From the NCBI RefSeq assembly GCF_048564905.1, contig NC_133021.1, positions 31,631,097-31,695,096 of the forward strand: DNA of 64,000 bases, in the 5' to 3' direction. Shown one piece after another: positions 33,801 through 43,705 of the stretch. The notes under the pieces were generated by a model. It saw nothing but the letters and a program-made list of their open reading frames with translations. It did not search any database and was not told the DNA's origin. The stretch's first letter is position 1. Every line of letters begins with the position of its first letter. Both the position numbers and the translations under genes were made by a program. The stretch is from Vicugna pacos (taxonomy: Eukaryota > Chordata > Mammalia > Artiodactyla > Camelidae).

Positions 33801-34839
33801 CGTGCTTCCTGGAGAATAAATATCCATTAAAAAGATTCCTGTCTTTGGATTAAGGCAGTGCCCAGAAGCCAGCATTTACGATGAAAATGGCCCTTGGAGG
33901 GGAGTGCCTGTAACCACGGACACTTTAGAATGAATACTTCTAGCAAAATGTGCTCTCCAGGCCCCCGCCATGGCCCCAAGGGAAGGACAGAGACTGATGG
34001 CCTGGAAAAGAAAAGAGTCAGAGACTGTACGTGGTCGCCATGCGGCCTCTTGGAGGAAACAGCTGGATCGGCAGGAAGGCACTGGACGCTGGGCAGGAAC
34101 CGACCCGGGGCAGAGACTGGGGAGTCAAGGTTCGACGGCAAAACAGCCAAGTGTTGATTTAACTCAGAGTTGTTCCTAAGAGGTGCCCCTTCTCTTTACA
34201 GTTCGTCTCTGGAGTTTCTGACTGTCTCGCTTTAGACAAATCCAGCTCAGTGAGAACCTGGAACTCTGCCCTCGCGGTGTGGGGGAGGCTGGGCTGGGTG
34301 GAGGGGGATCACCAGTGGCCTCGTTGGCTGCCACTCCGGTGTCCCCCGGTCTAGGGCCAGGAATGCCCGCCAAGAGTCATAAATCAGCAGCTTTAACCTG
34401 TTGCTATGAAGGTAGCGCCCACAGTTGCTCCTCCTGTAGTGCCTTTAGCGCCCAGCTGAGCTCGCGGCTAATTAGGCTCGCAGGAGCCTGGGAGCCGCTT
34501 GTTAATGGTTGTGCTGGCTGAAACGCATCACTGGAACCCACTGCTCTGGGCTGCAACCGAGACTTTGTGTTTTAATATTTTGCTGCCTAGTGTAAGCCCA
34601 GAGTCCTTAAAAAATATCCCCTGTCACTTAACCTGTATTTGCAGTGTGTACATTGCATATTAGGGGTAAGGGACGTGCGGAGATGAGTACCTTCAAGTAT
34701 CTTCCTCACCAGTAGGAGTGCTTAAAGGAGTGCAGAAGTAATTCATTAGTGTGAGGTAGTTTATGATAAGTACTCGGTAAGAGGGGTGCAAATTTCCATG
34801 GAGGAAGTGAGGAAGGGGTGGAGGGGGGTGGGAAGTATA
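33801..34839. other. Unique DNA; candidate regulatory element at 34340-34600
   Basis: No gene recognised. The 34340-34600 stretch has no repeat signature and packs CTAATTAG (34468-34475, paired-homeodomain type palindrome), 'gttaatggttgtg' (about 34500) and 'cagctgagctcgcggc', a pattern seen in developmental enhancers. Conservation has not been tested. Confidence 0.4.
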
Positions 34840-35210
34840 CGAGGTGGAGGAAGGCGAGGACTGTCCAGTGATCCCCATGCAATCACAAGGGTCCTTGTAA
34901 GGGGAAGCAGGAGGCACAGGGTGAAAGGGTAGTGACAAGAACAGAGGTTGAAGTGAGTGATGTATTTTGCAGATGGAGGAAGGGCCACAAGCCAAGGGAA
35001 GCAGGCAACCTCCAGAAGCCTCAAAATGTAAGAAAATAAACTCCCCCCACAGCCTCCAGAAGGGACGCAGCTCTGTTGACTTTTTACTTTAGCCCAGAAA
35101 GAACCGTCTCTGACTTATGGCTGCCAAAATCATCAGACAAGAAATGTGTGTTGTTTTAAGCCACAAAATTTGTGATAATTTGTTACCACAGCCACAGGAC
35201 GCAAATACAC
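34840..35210 (+). mobile_element. LTR-like fossil, ERVL-MaLR class (MLT1-like), left end unsure
   Basis: 'agggccacaagccaagggaa', 'cagcctccagaagggacgca', 'gtgttgttttaagccacaaa', 'atttgtgataatttgttacc' agree with the 3' half of a MaLR/MLT1-type LTR. No internal region is seen. Left boundary is a guess. Old and decayed. Confidence 0.6.
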
Positions 35211-35221
35211 CCGGGAATGGA

Positions 35222-35735
35222 CAATTTCATTTTTTCTTACTGACGTGTAGTTGATTTACAATGTTAGTTTCAGGTGTACAGCGAATTATACACATACGTA
35301 TGTAAATGTATATTATTTCCAGACTCTTTTCCATTATAGGTTTTTACAAGATATTGAACTTAGTTCCCTGTGCTCTGCAGTAGGACCTTGTTATTTATCT
35401 ATTTTGTATGTAGTAGTTTGTATCTGCTAATCTCAAATTTCTAATTTCTCCCTCTCCCCATCCCCCCGGTAACCATAAGTTTGCTTTCTGTCTGTGAATA
35501 TGTTTCTGTTTGGTAAATAATTTCACTTCTATCATTTTTTAAGATTCCACATATAATATATGATATTTATCTTTGACTTATTTTACTTAGTATGATAATC
35601 TTGAGGTCCATCCATGTTGCTGCAAATGATATTATTTTGTCCTTTTTATGACTCAGTAATATTCCATTATATATACACATATATATAGCTATGCCTCATA
35701 ATTTTTTATTGTATCTAAAATATGTATATTCAAAG
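35222..35735 (-). mobile_element. L1 LINE 3' fragment, cetartiodactyl type
   Basis: A well-preserved reverse copy: 'gtgtagttgatttacaatgt', 'gttccctgtgctctgcagta', 'aataatttcacttctatcat', 'aagattccacatataatata', 'ggtccatccatgttgctgca', 'actcagtaatattccattat'. It covers about 500 bases of 3' UTR and the ORF2 end. Less diverged than the L1M pieces, so younger. Confidence 0.94.
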
Positions 35736-36439
35736 ACAATGAAGACTGAAGTACAACAATGTTTTGATTTTATTTCTCAGAGAAAGCAGGCCCTTGTCTT
35801 CTGCTGACGGGGTGAAGGGCTGATAACTTAGATTCCTTCTAGAGTCAAACTGACCTGAGTCTGAGCTGATGCATAGATTGACATGACTGACACGTAGACC
35901 AACCCTCAACTCCTACACTACAGCTGCCTTTTTGAATTTTTCCATAGTTGAGCTGATGGGGGCTTCCATTTTAATATTTTCCATTTACCGTGAATTTAAC
36001 TCAGCAGAGCCCCGGAACCCAAGCACTGTGTGCCTACAAGAGGTCTTTGAGATTTGGCTCTGCACTTTAACCCTTTTTCACTGGTTGTTTTTTGTCAAAG
36101 TTGGAGGGTAAGGGTGGGAATGTGAACATCGGTGGGCCAATTAGTTTTTGCAGTTGGGGCTCTTCCATATTTCCGTTCACCCCTCTGGCCTCCATTACCA
36201 CCTGAATGCCAGCTAATTCCTCCTCCTCCCTGCAAAGTCTCTCTGCCAGAAACCCTTCCCTGGGAGCAGAGGCTGTCCTGACCCTCCCTTTGCCAGAGAA
36301 GGGCTCGTTTCTCAGAAATGCAGTTCATTAAGCTTTCGTTTCCCTGATCTTTGTTAGCCCCTTGGGAAAGTGCGATTTTTACACGTCTGGGTTTTTCTTG
36401 GTGTTACCAGGCGAACAAAGGTCTTTCATATCCTTCTAC
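35736..36439. other. Unique intergenic DNA, nothing recognised
   Basis: No gene or repeat that I can name. Short frames only. Confidence 0.45.
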
Positions 36440-37560
36440 ATGCTAACCTGAAGTGGAAGACAGGGTCCAAAGTTTCAGTTTTTTAAAGTAAAACCATAAA
36501 ATCACTAAAAGAAAATATGGGATAATTTACTTTATAATTCAGAGTGGAGAAAGTCCTTTCAAAGCAAGACCCAAACTGCAGGACCTCAGAAGTCATAGGA
36601 AAATGATTTAATCTCTCTTACGTACATGAGGTACATGTATGTATCTAGATACACATGTAACTCTATAAATTGCTTCAACTTCGGTATCTTGAAATGTACC
36701 AAAGACTGAGATGGCAAACTCAGAAAGAAATCTTTGCAACACATAAGACAAAGATGAAAAAATATTAAGGGACTGTGAAATAAAGAATTTGAAAAGGAAA
36801 ATGGAACAGGCAGGTAGTTAACATAAAAACCATCACAAACAGAGTCTCCACAGAGGATGCCCACGCTCACTGAGAATTAAGAACTATACCTTGGACTGAG
36901 ACACTCTTTGTTTGTCACCTTGACAAAGTCAGGCGCTAGCAAGGGTTTGGGAAACCAGCACATACACACACACACTGTGGATGGGGCGGGAATCAGCGCA
37001 GCGCTGTTACATGTGTTTGTTTCAAGTGATCTTTGAGTGTCATTTGGTGAGATCTAACAGAATGAGAAAATGAATACACCCTTGGATCCAGCAATTCCAG
37101 TGATAGGAATTTATTCCACAAACACACAGAAAATGCACAGAAGGACGTATGTAAAAGTGGAACCTTGCTGTATGGTTTGCCAGGGTGAAAACTGCAAATG
37201 GCTGTAACGTTCACAACAGGGGCCTGGTTAACAGTTCATCGTGCGTCATCTCAATGGAATACTCCATAGCTAGAAGGAAATTAATAGAGCTGCGTGTGCT
37301 AAGCTAGAAAGATTGTCGGTATATTGCCAACTGTAAAAATCAAGCAACAGAATAACATGATTTATACGTCCCTGTTTCTATATGTAAATAAAAAGACCTG
37401 TGGGTGTGTGTCTGCAGGACAGAATCCAGAAGTTACACAAGGAATTGTTGAGGAGTTGGACTAAGCCTCTGTGTGGGGTTTACTTTTTATTTTAAACCAT
37501 ATTATTATTTGAATTTTTTAAAAATGGAGAACCATGGTTATTTTCACAAAATAAAGGAAG
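36440..37560 (+). mobile_element. Old L1M LINE fragment, ORF2 end and 3' region
   Basis: About 1.1 kb of sense-oriented, very diverged L1: 'gtggagaaagtcctttcaaa', 'aatctttgcaacacataaga', 'cttggatccagcaattccag', 'tgataggaatttattccaca', 'aatggaatactccatagcta', then 'atgatttatacgtccctgtt' of the 3' UTR. Typical of L1MC/L1ME copies. Not coding. Confidence 0.85.
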
Positions 37561-37949
37561 CCGTTACTACGCTATGATATAGGGCATCGAGCCATGTTTC
37601 TTACCAACTGACTTAAATGGTGGAGCGTCCCAGACCACGGCATAGCCTGTCCAACATTCTCAGAGTCCACGGCAGTCTTCCACACAATGGGCTTATTAAC
37701 GAACAAATGAAACTGAATTTTCTGACAGTATGTGCCAGATATGCAAGTTGGCAGACTCGACTGGTCACGTTCCAATGTTGATCAATTTAGCAAATCCAGG
37801 TAACGACTTATTTTGCTGACCTGAATTCAGAGCTCCTTGTCACAAAGGCTTTGAAAAAAAAAATAAATGAACTTTTGCTTTTGGGCGGGGCTGAGCTATC
37901 GCTCCAGAAGGAACAAGGATCTCTTGTCTGGCGTGCACCGTAACAGCAT
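37561..37949. other. Unique intergenic DNA, nothing recognised
   Basis: AT-rich unique sequence without gene or namable repeat. Confidence 0.45.
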
Positions 37950-38072
37950 TTTGGAAACGGAGGGACACCGGTCTGGGAAGCAGGAGCTTGGGTTCTGTTG
38001 TCTTGGCTTTACCACTGACTACCGCGTAACCCGAAGTCAGCGACTGTTCCCGCCTGGGCTTCATTCCGGAAA
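37950..38072 (+). repeat. MIR SINE remnant
   Basis: 'gtctgggaagcaggagcttg', 'ggttctgttgtcttggcttt', 'accactgactaccgcgtaac' and 'gcctgggcttcattccggaa' follow the plus-strand MIR head and core. Confidence 0.62.
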
Positions 38073-39176
38073 TGTTGGCTGATCGCTAACTTTGTGCACC
38101 CCTCTACAGGTACGTGCATTGCTTTCCCAAAAAGGACAACCCCTAATAAACAAATGTATGGAGCACATCCTTCATTTACACTTTAAAGAATTTTTATTTT
38201 TGCACAACAATCCAAATGCTAATTTACTTACCCAGAGAGGCCCAACCCAGCTTTTAGACTTTGTGCTTATAAATCTGAGCCTGGGTATTTTGATCATCCA
38301 CAGAAACCTTGACTCTCTCAGCTTTGGCTACTTGGATTTCTGGGGTACAGAAACTCAGAGGCATGCATTAAACATGTGTTTCCGGTTCCTAATATTTCCC
38401 ATGGATAGAGAGATGTAAATACTTATTTTGTGCTAAATTTTATGTCACTCATCTAGATGAAAGAGTATTTACCTGATGCGTTCACTCCAGCCATCATTAG
38501 AACTCCCAAAATTTAGCAAGACGCTAAATAAAGCTTAAGTTCTTTTTCTTACCCTGTCAAACAAGGTTCCCCAGGGATTCTGGGGAAAAGCCATTCCATA
38601 TCTGGGTTTCTGATGTTCCAGCCAATAACTGCTGAACTCTGCCAATTTGCTGCGAAACAGCATTGATCGCCCAGCGCACTGGTTCCTGCACTGCGGACAT
38701 AGTTCAGATGAACAGTGGTTCATTCCAGGGCTCCGTTTAGCTCTAAAACTGGAAAGCGAAAGACTATGTATTACTAGGTGAAACAGGACTGTGCTGGAAC
38801 AGAGCCAATGGGAGTTCAATTAGGCAGAGATAAATGATGGGGGGGCAGGTCTGCATTCAACGGCTGGCAGCATCTCCTTAGAAACGGGTGCAGAGCAACC
38901 ACGGTTAGTGCGCAGGGGAGCCTGCTCTCCCAGCCCCATCCTCGGGGACAAAAACCTGTGTCAACCAAGCCCGTTTTCTCTGCCAGAGAAAATGAATCTG
39001 TAGCCACACTGCAGGGCTAAACATATTTTAGGATGAAATGCTGCCTCTGGCTTCTCAGGGAGCAGTTCTGTTTTCTTGCGTTTTTTATTTACTTGCAATA
39101 AACAGAGTTGGGGGGAAAAAGCCACTTTTTCCATCGTAAGTGCTTTTAATCAAGTCTTCCCCCCTCTTCACTAGAT
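38073..39176. other. Unique DNA; candidate regulatory element at 38150-38530
   Basis: No gene recognised. The 38150-38530 segment is repeat-free, AT-rich but complex, with motifs such as 'tgcttataaatctgagcctg' and 'agaggcatgcattaaacatg'; a decent candidate for conserved noncoding DNA. The 108-codon frame at 38092-38418 has no domain. Confidence 0.4.
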
Positions 39177-39471
39177 CAGTGGTCTCCAGAAATGGGATGA
39201 TGGATATAGTCTAATGATGTGTGGGAAGAAAACTGAGAACTTCTAATTTAAGTTTATTTTTCTCTCATCCTTTAAATTCTTCTTCCCACTTTCTGGGATT
39301 TTAGACCGTCTAATATATTAGCAGATAGTAATAGATTATTAGAATTATATTAGCAGTGTAATATGTTAGTGCATGGTCAAACTCTAAGAATTAGGTGTTT
39401 AGTAAAGCATTTAGGCATTTTTTTAATTGACTTTTTTACAGTGATGCAATACAAAATTTTGGAGACCACTA
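39177..39471. mobile_element. Nonautonomous hAT-type DNA transposon with visible inverted ends
   Basis: The left end CAGTGGTCTCCAGAA and right end TTTTGGAGACCACTA are inverted repeats of about 13 bases with one mismatch. The 295-base interior is AT-rich and has no transposase, as in MER-class elements mobilised by Charlie-type hAT transposases. The eight bases on each side, CACTAGAT and CTTTAGAA, share the central TAGA of the preferred hAT-Charlie target nTCTAGAn, as expected of a decayed 8-bp target duplication. Subfamily not identified. Confidence 0.78.
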
Positions 39472-41460
39472 CTTTAGAATCTAGATTCTAAATCCTGGCT
39501 CTTATGTACTTAAAAAGTGACATCGAGTTGCAAGGAAATGTGAGGCTCTCCATAACCCACTCCAGCGTTAGGATGGGTTTACTGAGGAACAGAGCAAGGA
39601 AACAACCAAACACAACAAAAGTAAGAAGAATTAAGGGGAAGATAAAAAAAGAGGGTCAATGAAAATTATGAGTAAAAACATTTAAAATAAGAATGGGAAT
39701 GAAAAGTTTTAAAATTCTGGGTTACATAGCTGTATAATCATTTATAAAATGTTTCAAAAATATATACTTTTTCTGGGATGGAGAAGTCCAGAACTGTGGG
39801 CTGGAATTCTCTGCCTCTTTTTCCGCTACCATGGAGTAGAGGCAGCTGAAGGCTCCCAGTGGAGCAGGACTAGGACTCTGAGTTGTGCAGCTTGCAAATA
39901 GTTTGCCCAACCCGCTGGTACCCCGCCGTCAGTCCGTCTCACTTAGGAGTCGTGTGATTGCTTGCTGAACTGGGTATTTTAATACTGAATTCTCTCTCGG
40001 GCTATATAGGGAAAATAAATGATGAGCTGTGAAGTCGGGGGTCACACCTAGCGTGTGGATGGCCATGTAGCCGACTCGGCCGTCTACATGGCATGAATTA
40101 AGCTTTCTTGGAGAAGTTGGTCCCCAGGTACTTCCTCTTGTGTGTCAAGGCACCAGACTCCTCTCCTGTCTGATACTGTTTTGATGTTGCATTTCCCACG
40201 ACAAGTTGTGGCTCTCAGGCTGGGCTCCCCATCGCTAGGTACCCTCAGCTCTCACCTTCTCACTCACTCACCTCCTAAGACCAGGGGCAGCCTGGGTCTG
40301 CGAGCCGACTGAGGAGTTCAAGGAAAGCTCCCCTGGGAAGGAAGTTGGATGAGGGAGCAGAGTGCATGCGTGCAAAACCAAAGCTACATGTCTTTTGGAG
40401 GATCTGAATGCACGGAGCCACTGTCAGCCCCTGGACGTGGAGACCTGCCAGCAGCCTGGGACGGGTGGCTCAGTCACAAAATCCACGGGAAGCAAGGTAC
40501 TGACTGATGTAACCAGCAAAGAACGTGGTGCGCGCGGTCAGGTGGCTCTGACTATGCCTCTGAGGTTGGAACGAGTGTCTCTAGCTCTCCTTTTGACTGG
40601 TGGGTAGCCGGGTGGGGACCACGTCAGGTGTCTGGGTTTGATGCTGCGGCTTCTTAAACTCCCACGACAACCTTTCTGGATACATTCTTTGCAGGCTTAC
40701 TGTTTGGGTACTTTTGTGGACTATTTGACTTTCTGCACGTGCGGTTACGCTTCGTGTCCAGTTTATGGCATATTAATATTTCACAGCTTACAGGGATTCC
40801 TGGATTGAGTGCCATTTTCAGGATTCAAGAAAGCCACACTCAGCCTGTAGGAAAGAGTTGAGCGACTTCTGGCTCTTTCGGGCTCCAACGCCCAGGCGCT
40901 CCGATGCCGGAAACAGTGAAGATTATCTGGTCTTGCTTTAATGTCTGCTTTGAAGTGGGACTCCATTTTTTCTAAACTATTAATTTTAACTAAGTCCCAC
41001 CTACTTCTTCCATCCCCCAAATAATGCAAACCTTGAACAGCATATCCTACAGTAATCCTGCGTCTCCTAGTGGATGCTAAGTATCCTAGAAGCACAAGAG
41101 ATCCGACTGCACACGTCATCTTAACGTGGGAACAACGTGAAACTGGCAAGAGAATCATTTTTCTTCCATGCCATCACCCACATTTTCCTGTGACAAAGAC
41201 CAGTGGGGGCGTGCGGCTTGTCTCCGTGGCCTGAAATCGTTGTAAATTATACTGGCTAAGTCCCTGACGGATTGTTTCAGGGCAAGGCGGCCTGGAGGGG
41301 GGGCTCTTGGCGTTGCTTTCCTCAGTCTCTGTTCTAAATTCATCTTTGTCCTATCTTACTCATCTCCTCCCAGCCCCCAACTCCATCCTCCTAATCACAG
41401 CTTCTTCTGTAACTGCCAGGGAACTTGCTTCAGTGCATACAGCAAGGGAAAAGACCGAGG
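39472..41460. other. Unique intergenic DNA, no gene recognised
   Basis: About 2 kb without gene or namable repeat. The 125-codon minus frame at 40781-41158 has no domain and no supporting signals. Confidence 0.45.
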
Positions 41461-41516
41461 GCTGTGTGTGTGTGTGTTGTGTGTGTGTGTGTGTGTGGGT
41501 GCGCACACACACACAC
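41461..41516 (+). repeat. (TG)n followed by (CA)n, hairpin-forming microsatellite
   Basis: A TG tract broken by a single TTG, then GGGTGCGC, then CACACACACACACA on the same strand. Because (TG)n and (CA)n are reverse complements, the two arms (about 41481-41496 and 41503-41516) form an inverted repeat that can fold back with a short G/C loop. Confidence 0.9.
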
Positions 41517-41639
41517 TCTTGCTTGGATAGCTACACAACTTGTTGGCCTAGCGGTGATCTCTATTGTCACAATCATTTCCAGTTAAGTGACTGCCTTGCA
41601 GTATTACCCTAACTTGGCAGCAACCACTCCGAGAAGCAG

Positions 41640-41830
41640 GGCAGAGCAGTAAAAAGAATGTGGATCTCCAGAGTCCGCCCCCTCAGCGCTAGATCCCAGG
41701 CGCTGTTACTTCTTAGCGGACCCGTTCTCTGAACTTTCATTTTCTCAGTCTCCACCTTGCTGGGCTGCTGCTGCCAGGACAGGTTAGAGTGTTAGGAACA
41801 TAAGTTCTCAACAAATGAGCATTTCCATGT
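41640..41830 (+). repeat. MIR SINE remnant
   Basis: 'gagcagtaaaaagaatgtgg', 'ggcgctgttacttcttagcg', 'ctttcattttctcagtctcc', 'gttctcaacaaatgagca' follow the full MIR path from head to the 3' end. Confidence 0.72.
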
Positions 41831-43304
41831 TTCAGACCCTTACACTGGGATGGGTAAGAAAATAATAAATCAGATTTTTTTGTGTGTGTGGGAAATGCAA
41901 ACAAGAAGGGTGATAAATATTTGGGATGATTTCAGGGTCTAGAGAAGGCTATGGTTTGAGTACCTGAATAACAGAGCTCCATGTTACCAGGGTCCCTGGT
42001 ACCTAATCAGTGCCCCCTTCATGTCTGATGAATGTCATCCCTCCTGGTGCTCTTGTGTTCGCCCAATGGAGGAAAAAGGTCTGCACACTGACAAATGCAC
42101 AAATAAAGTTCCTTTGCTACTGTTACAATCCTTGCTGATGTTTCAAGTCACAAAAGGAACACACACACACACACACCCCTACCCCTTCCCAAGCCTTATA
42201 AAAACTCTGCAGTAGTTGCAGAAAGTTTCCGAGCAAGGAATTTCTCTGTAACCTAAATTATTTGTGAGGTTTTTTCTTTTTTTTTTTTTAATAGAAAATG
42301 TTCCTTGCTTGAACGAGTTCCCATGTTAAACGTCTGCCTTCATCACTCATTTTTATTACCAGTCTAAACACAGCCTGTTTCAATGGAGGCCATTTACAGC
42401 GCATAATAAAAAGGATTCATTACTCATTTCCCCCTTATTATCTTCCAATTCCTCCAGCTCCAGATAGAGCTTAAAGTGGACATGAGGCCCCTGTAGCCGG
42501 AACGTTACAGGAATGCAATTAATGATAAAACTACACACCCTCCAGCCCTGAGACGAGGGGACCACTCTCTTTCTCTAAGTCCTTAGTAGCTTGGGCTGTC
42601 TTTCATCACATTTATTCCACTTCCATCTCATTAAACTTCACATTTTTTTTAATAGGAAGCTTCCCCTCTTCTGTTCGGTGGGATGTCTCGCTCTTGGTCT
42701 GCAACAGTCGCAGGTCCCATTTGGTGAGTTTAAACCATTTTTCCTTGAAAAAATACACACAAAACACCCGCCTTGCCATTCTCATAATTAAGCATCATTT
42801 TTCAATAACAAGCTGACAACAACCTCTAAAAATTTAGTCGGAGACTGAATTCCAGTGCTGCATGCAGATAGTATCTGTTTCTGAATGATCGTCGACGGTG
42901 ATGCCATAATCAGAATTGAGATGACAGCCCTAAGCTAGGTCCCGGCTTTTATCCCATGGGTACGTGCCTTCTCTCCAGATCACCAGGACCTTTCTCTGGA
43001 CTGATTCCGCTGTATCCATCGATACTTAAATGGAGCCGACGTATGCTGGAATAAATAGGTTCTTCTAAAATAGATACTGGAAAGACCCATTGCTTTTTAT
43101 GACTCGTGTAAAATTCAATTTCATATCATCTCTTTGTTTCTATTAATTATTAAATTAAGCATTGTTTACACTTTTATTAATCATAATCATAGGGCCACTT
43201 TCTCTGGAGAGGTCTAAATTATTTACACATCTCATGGTTCCCCCGGGGGTGACTCTTCGATATATTTAATTAAAACACAGTGGGCTTATACAGACCGGAA
43301 GCGG
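41831..43304. other. Unique DNA; candidate regulatory block at 42320-42560
   Basis: No gene recognised. A short (AC)9 tract lies at 42160-42177. The 42320-42560 block lacks repeat signatures and holds 'gaatgcaattaatgataaaa' (homeodomain/POU-like cores), and the AT-rich DNA at 42610-43290 keeps a complex, non-repetitive texture. Candidates for conserved noncoding DNA only. Confidence 0.4.
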
Positions 43305-43505
43305 CCTCGTCCATCCACTGCTTAGCATCTGTGGGACCCTGAGTAAGTCAGATAAACGGGCTCCACTTTCTCCTTGTCAGTAAAACGAGCGTAATAATGC
43401 TGAGTTCTTAGGGTTGTTGAGAAGAACAAAAAGAACAATGCCCATAAAATGCTCATTGCCGAGCCTGGAGTACATTAAATGCTTCATAAATGTTAGCGAT
43501 TACGT
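43305..43505 (+). repeat. MIR SINE
   Basis: 'catccactgcttagcatctg', 'tgggaccctgagtaagtcag', 'actttctccttgtcagtaaa', 'agggttgttgagaagaacaa', 'aatgcttcataaatgttagc' match MIR over most of its length. Confidence 0.82.
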
Positions 43506-43534
43506 TTGCACTCACTACTTATTAGATGACTCTG

Positions 43535-43705
43535 GTGTGATGGGTGCTTTTATGTGCCAACTTACTTAATCCTTACGAAATTCCGTACAGCTGTCACTCT
43601 TACCTGCCTGCTACCAATGGGAAAACCAGCTCAATGGAATAAGTTGCAGGTACGTTTCAGAACCCGCCTGGGAACCCGGGGCTGTCCATCTCCAATGCCT
43701 CGGAG
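43535..43705 (-). repeat. MIR SINE, opposite orientation
   Basis: 'gggtgcttttatgtgccaac', 'ttacttaatccttacgaaat', 'accaatgggaaaaccagctc', 'aacccgcctgggaacccggg' read as a reverse MIR. Only about 30 bases separate it from the sense MIR at 43305-43505. Confidence 0.7.
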
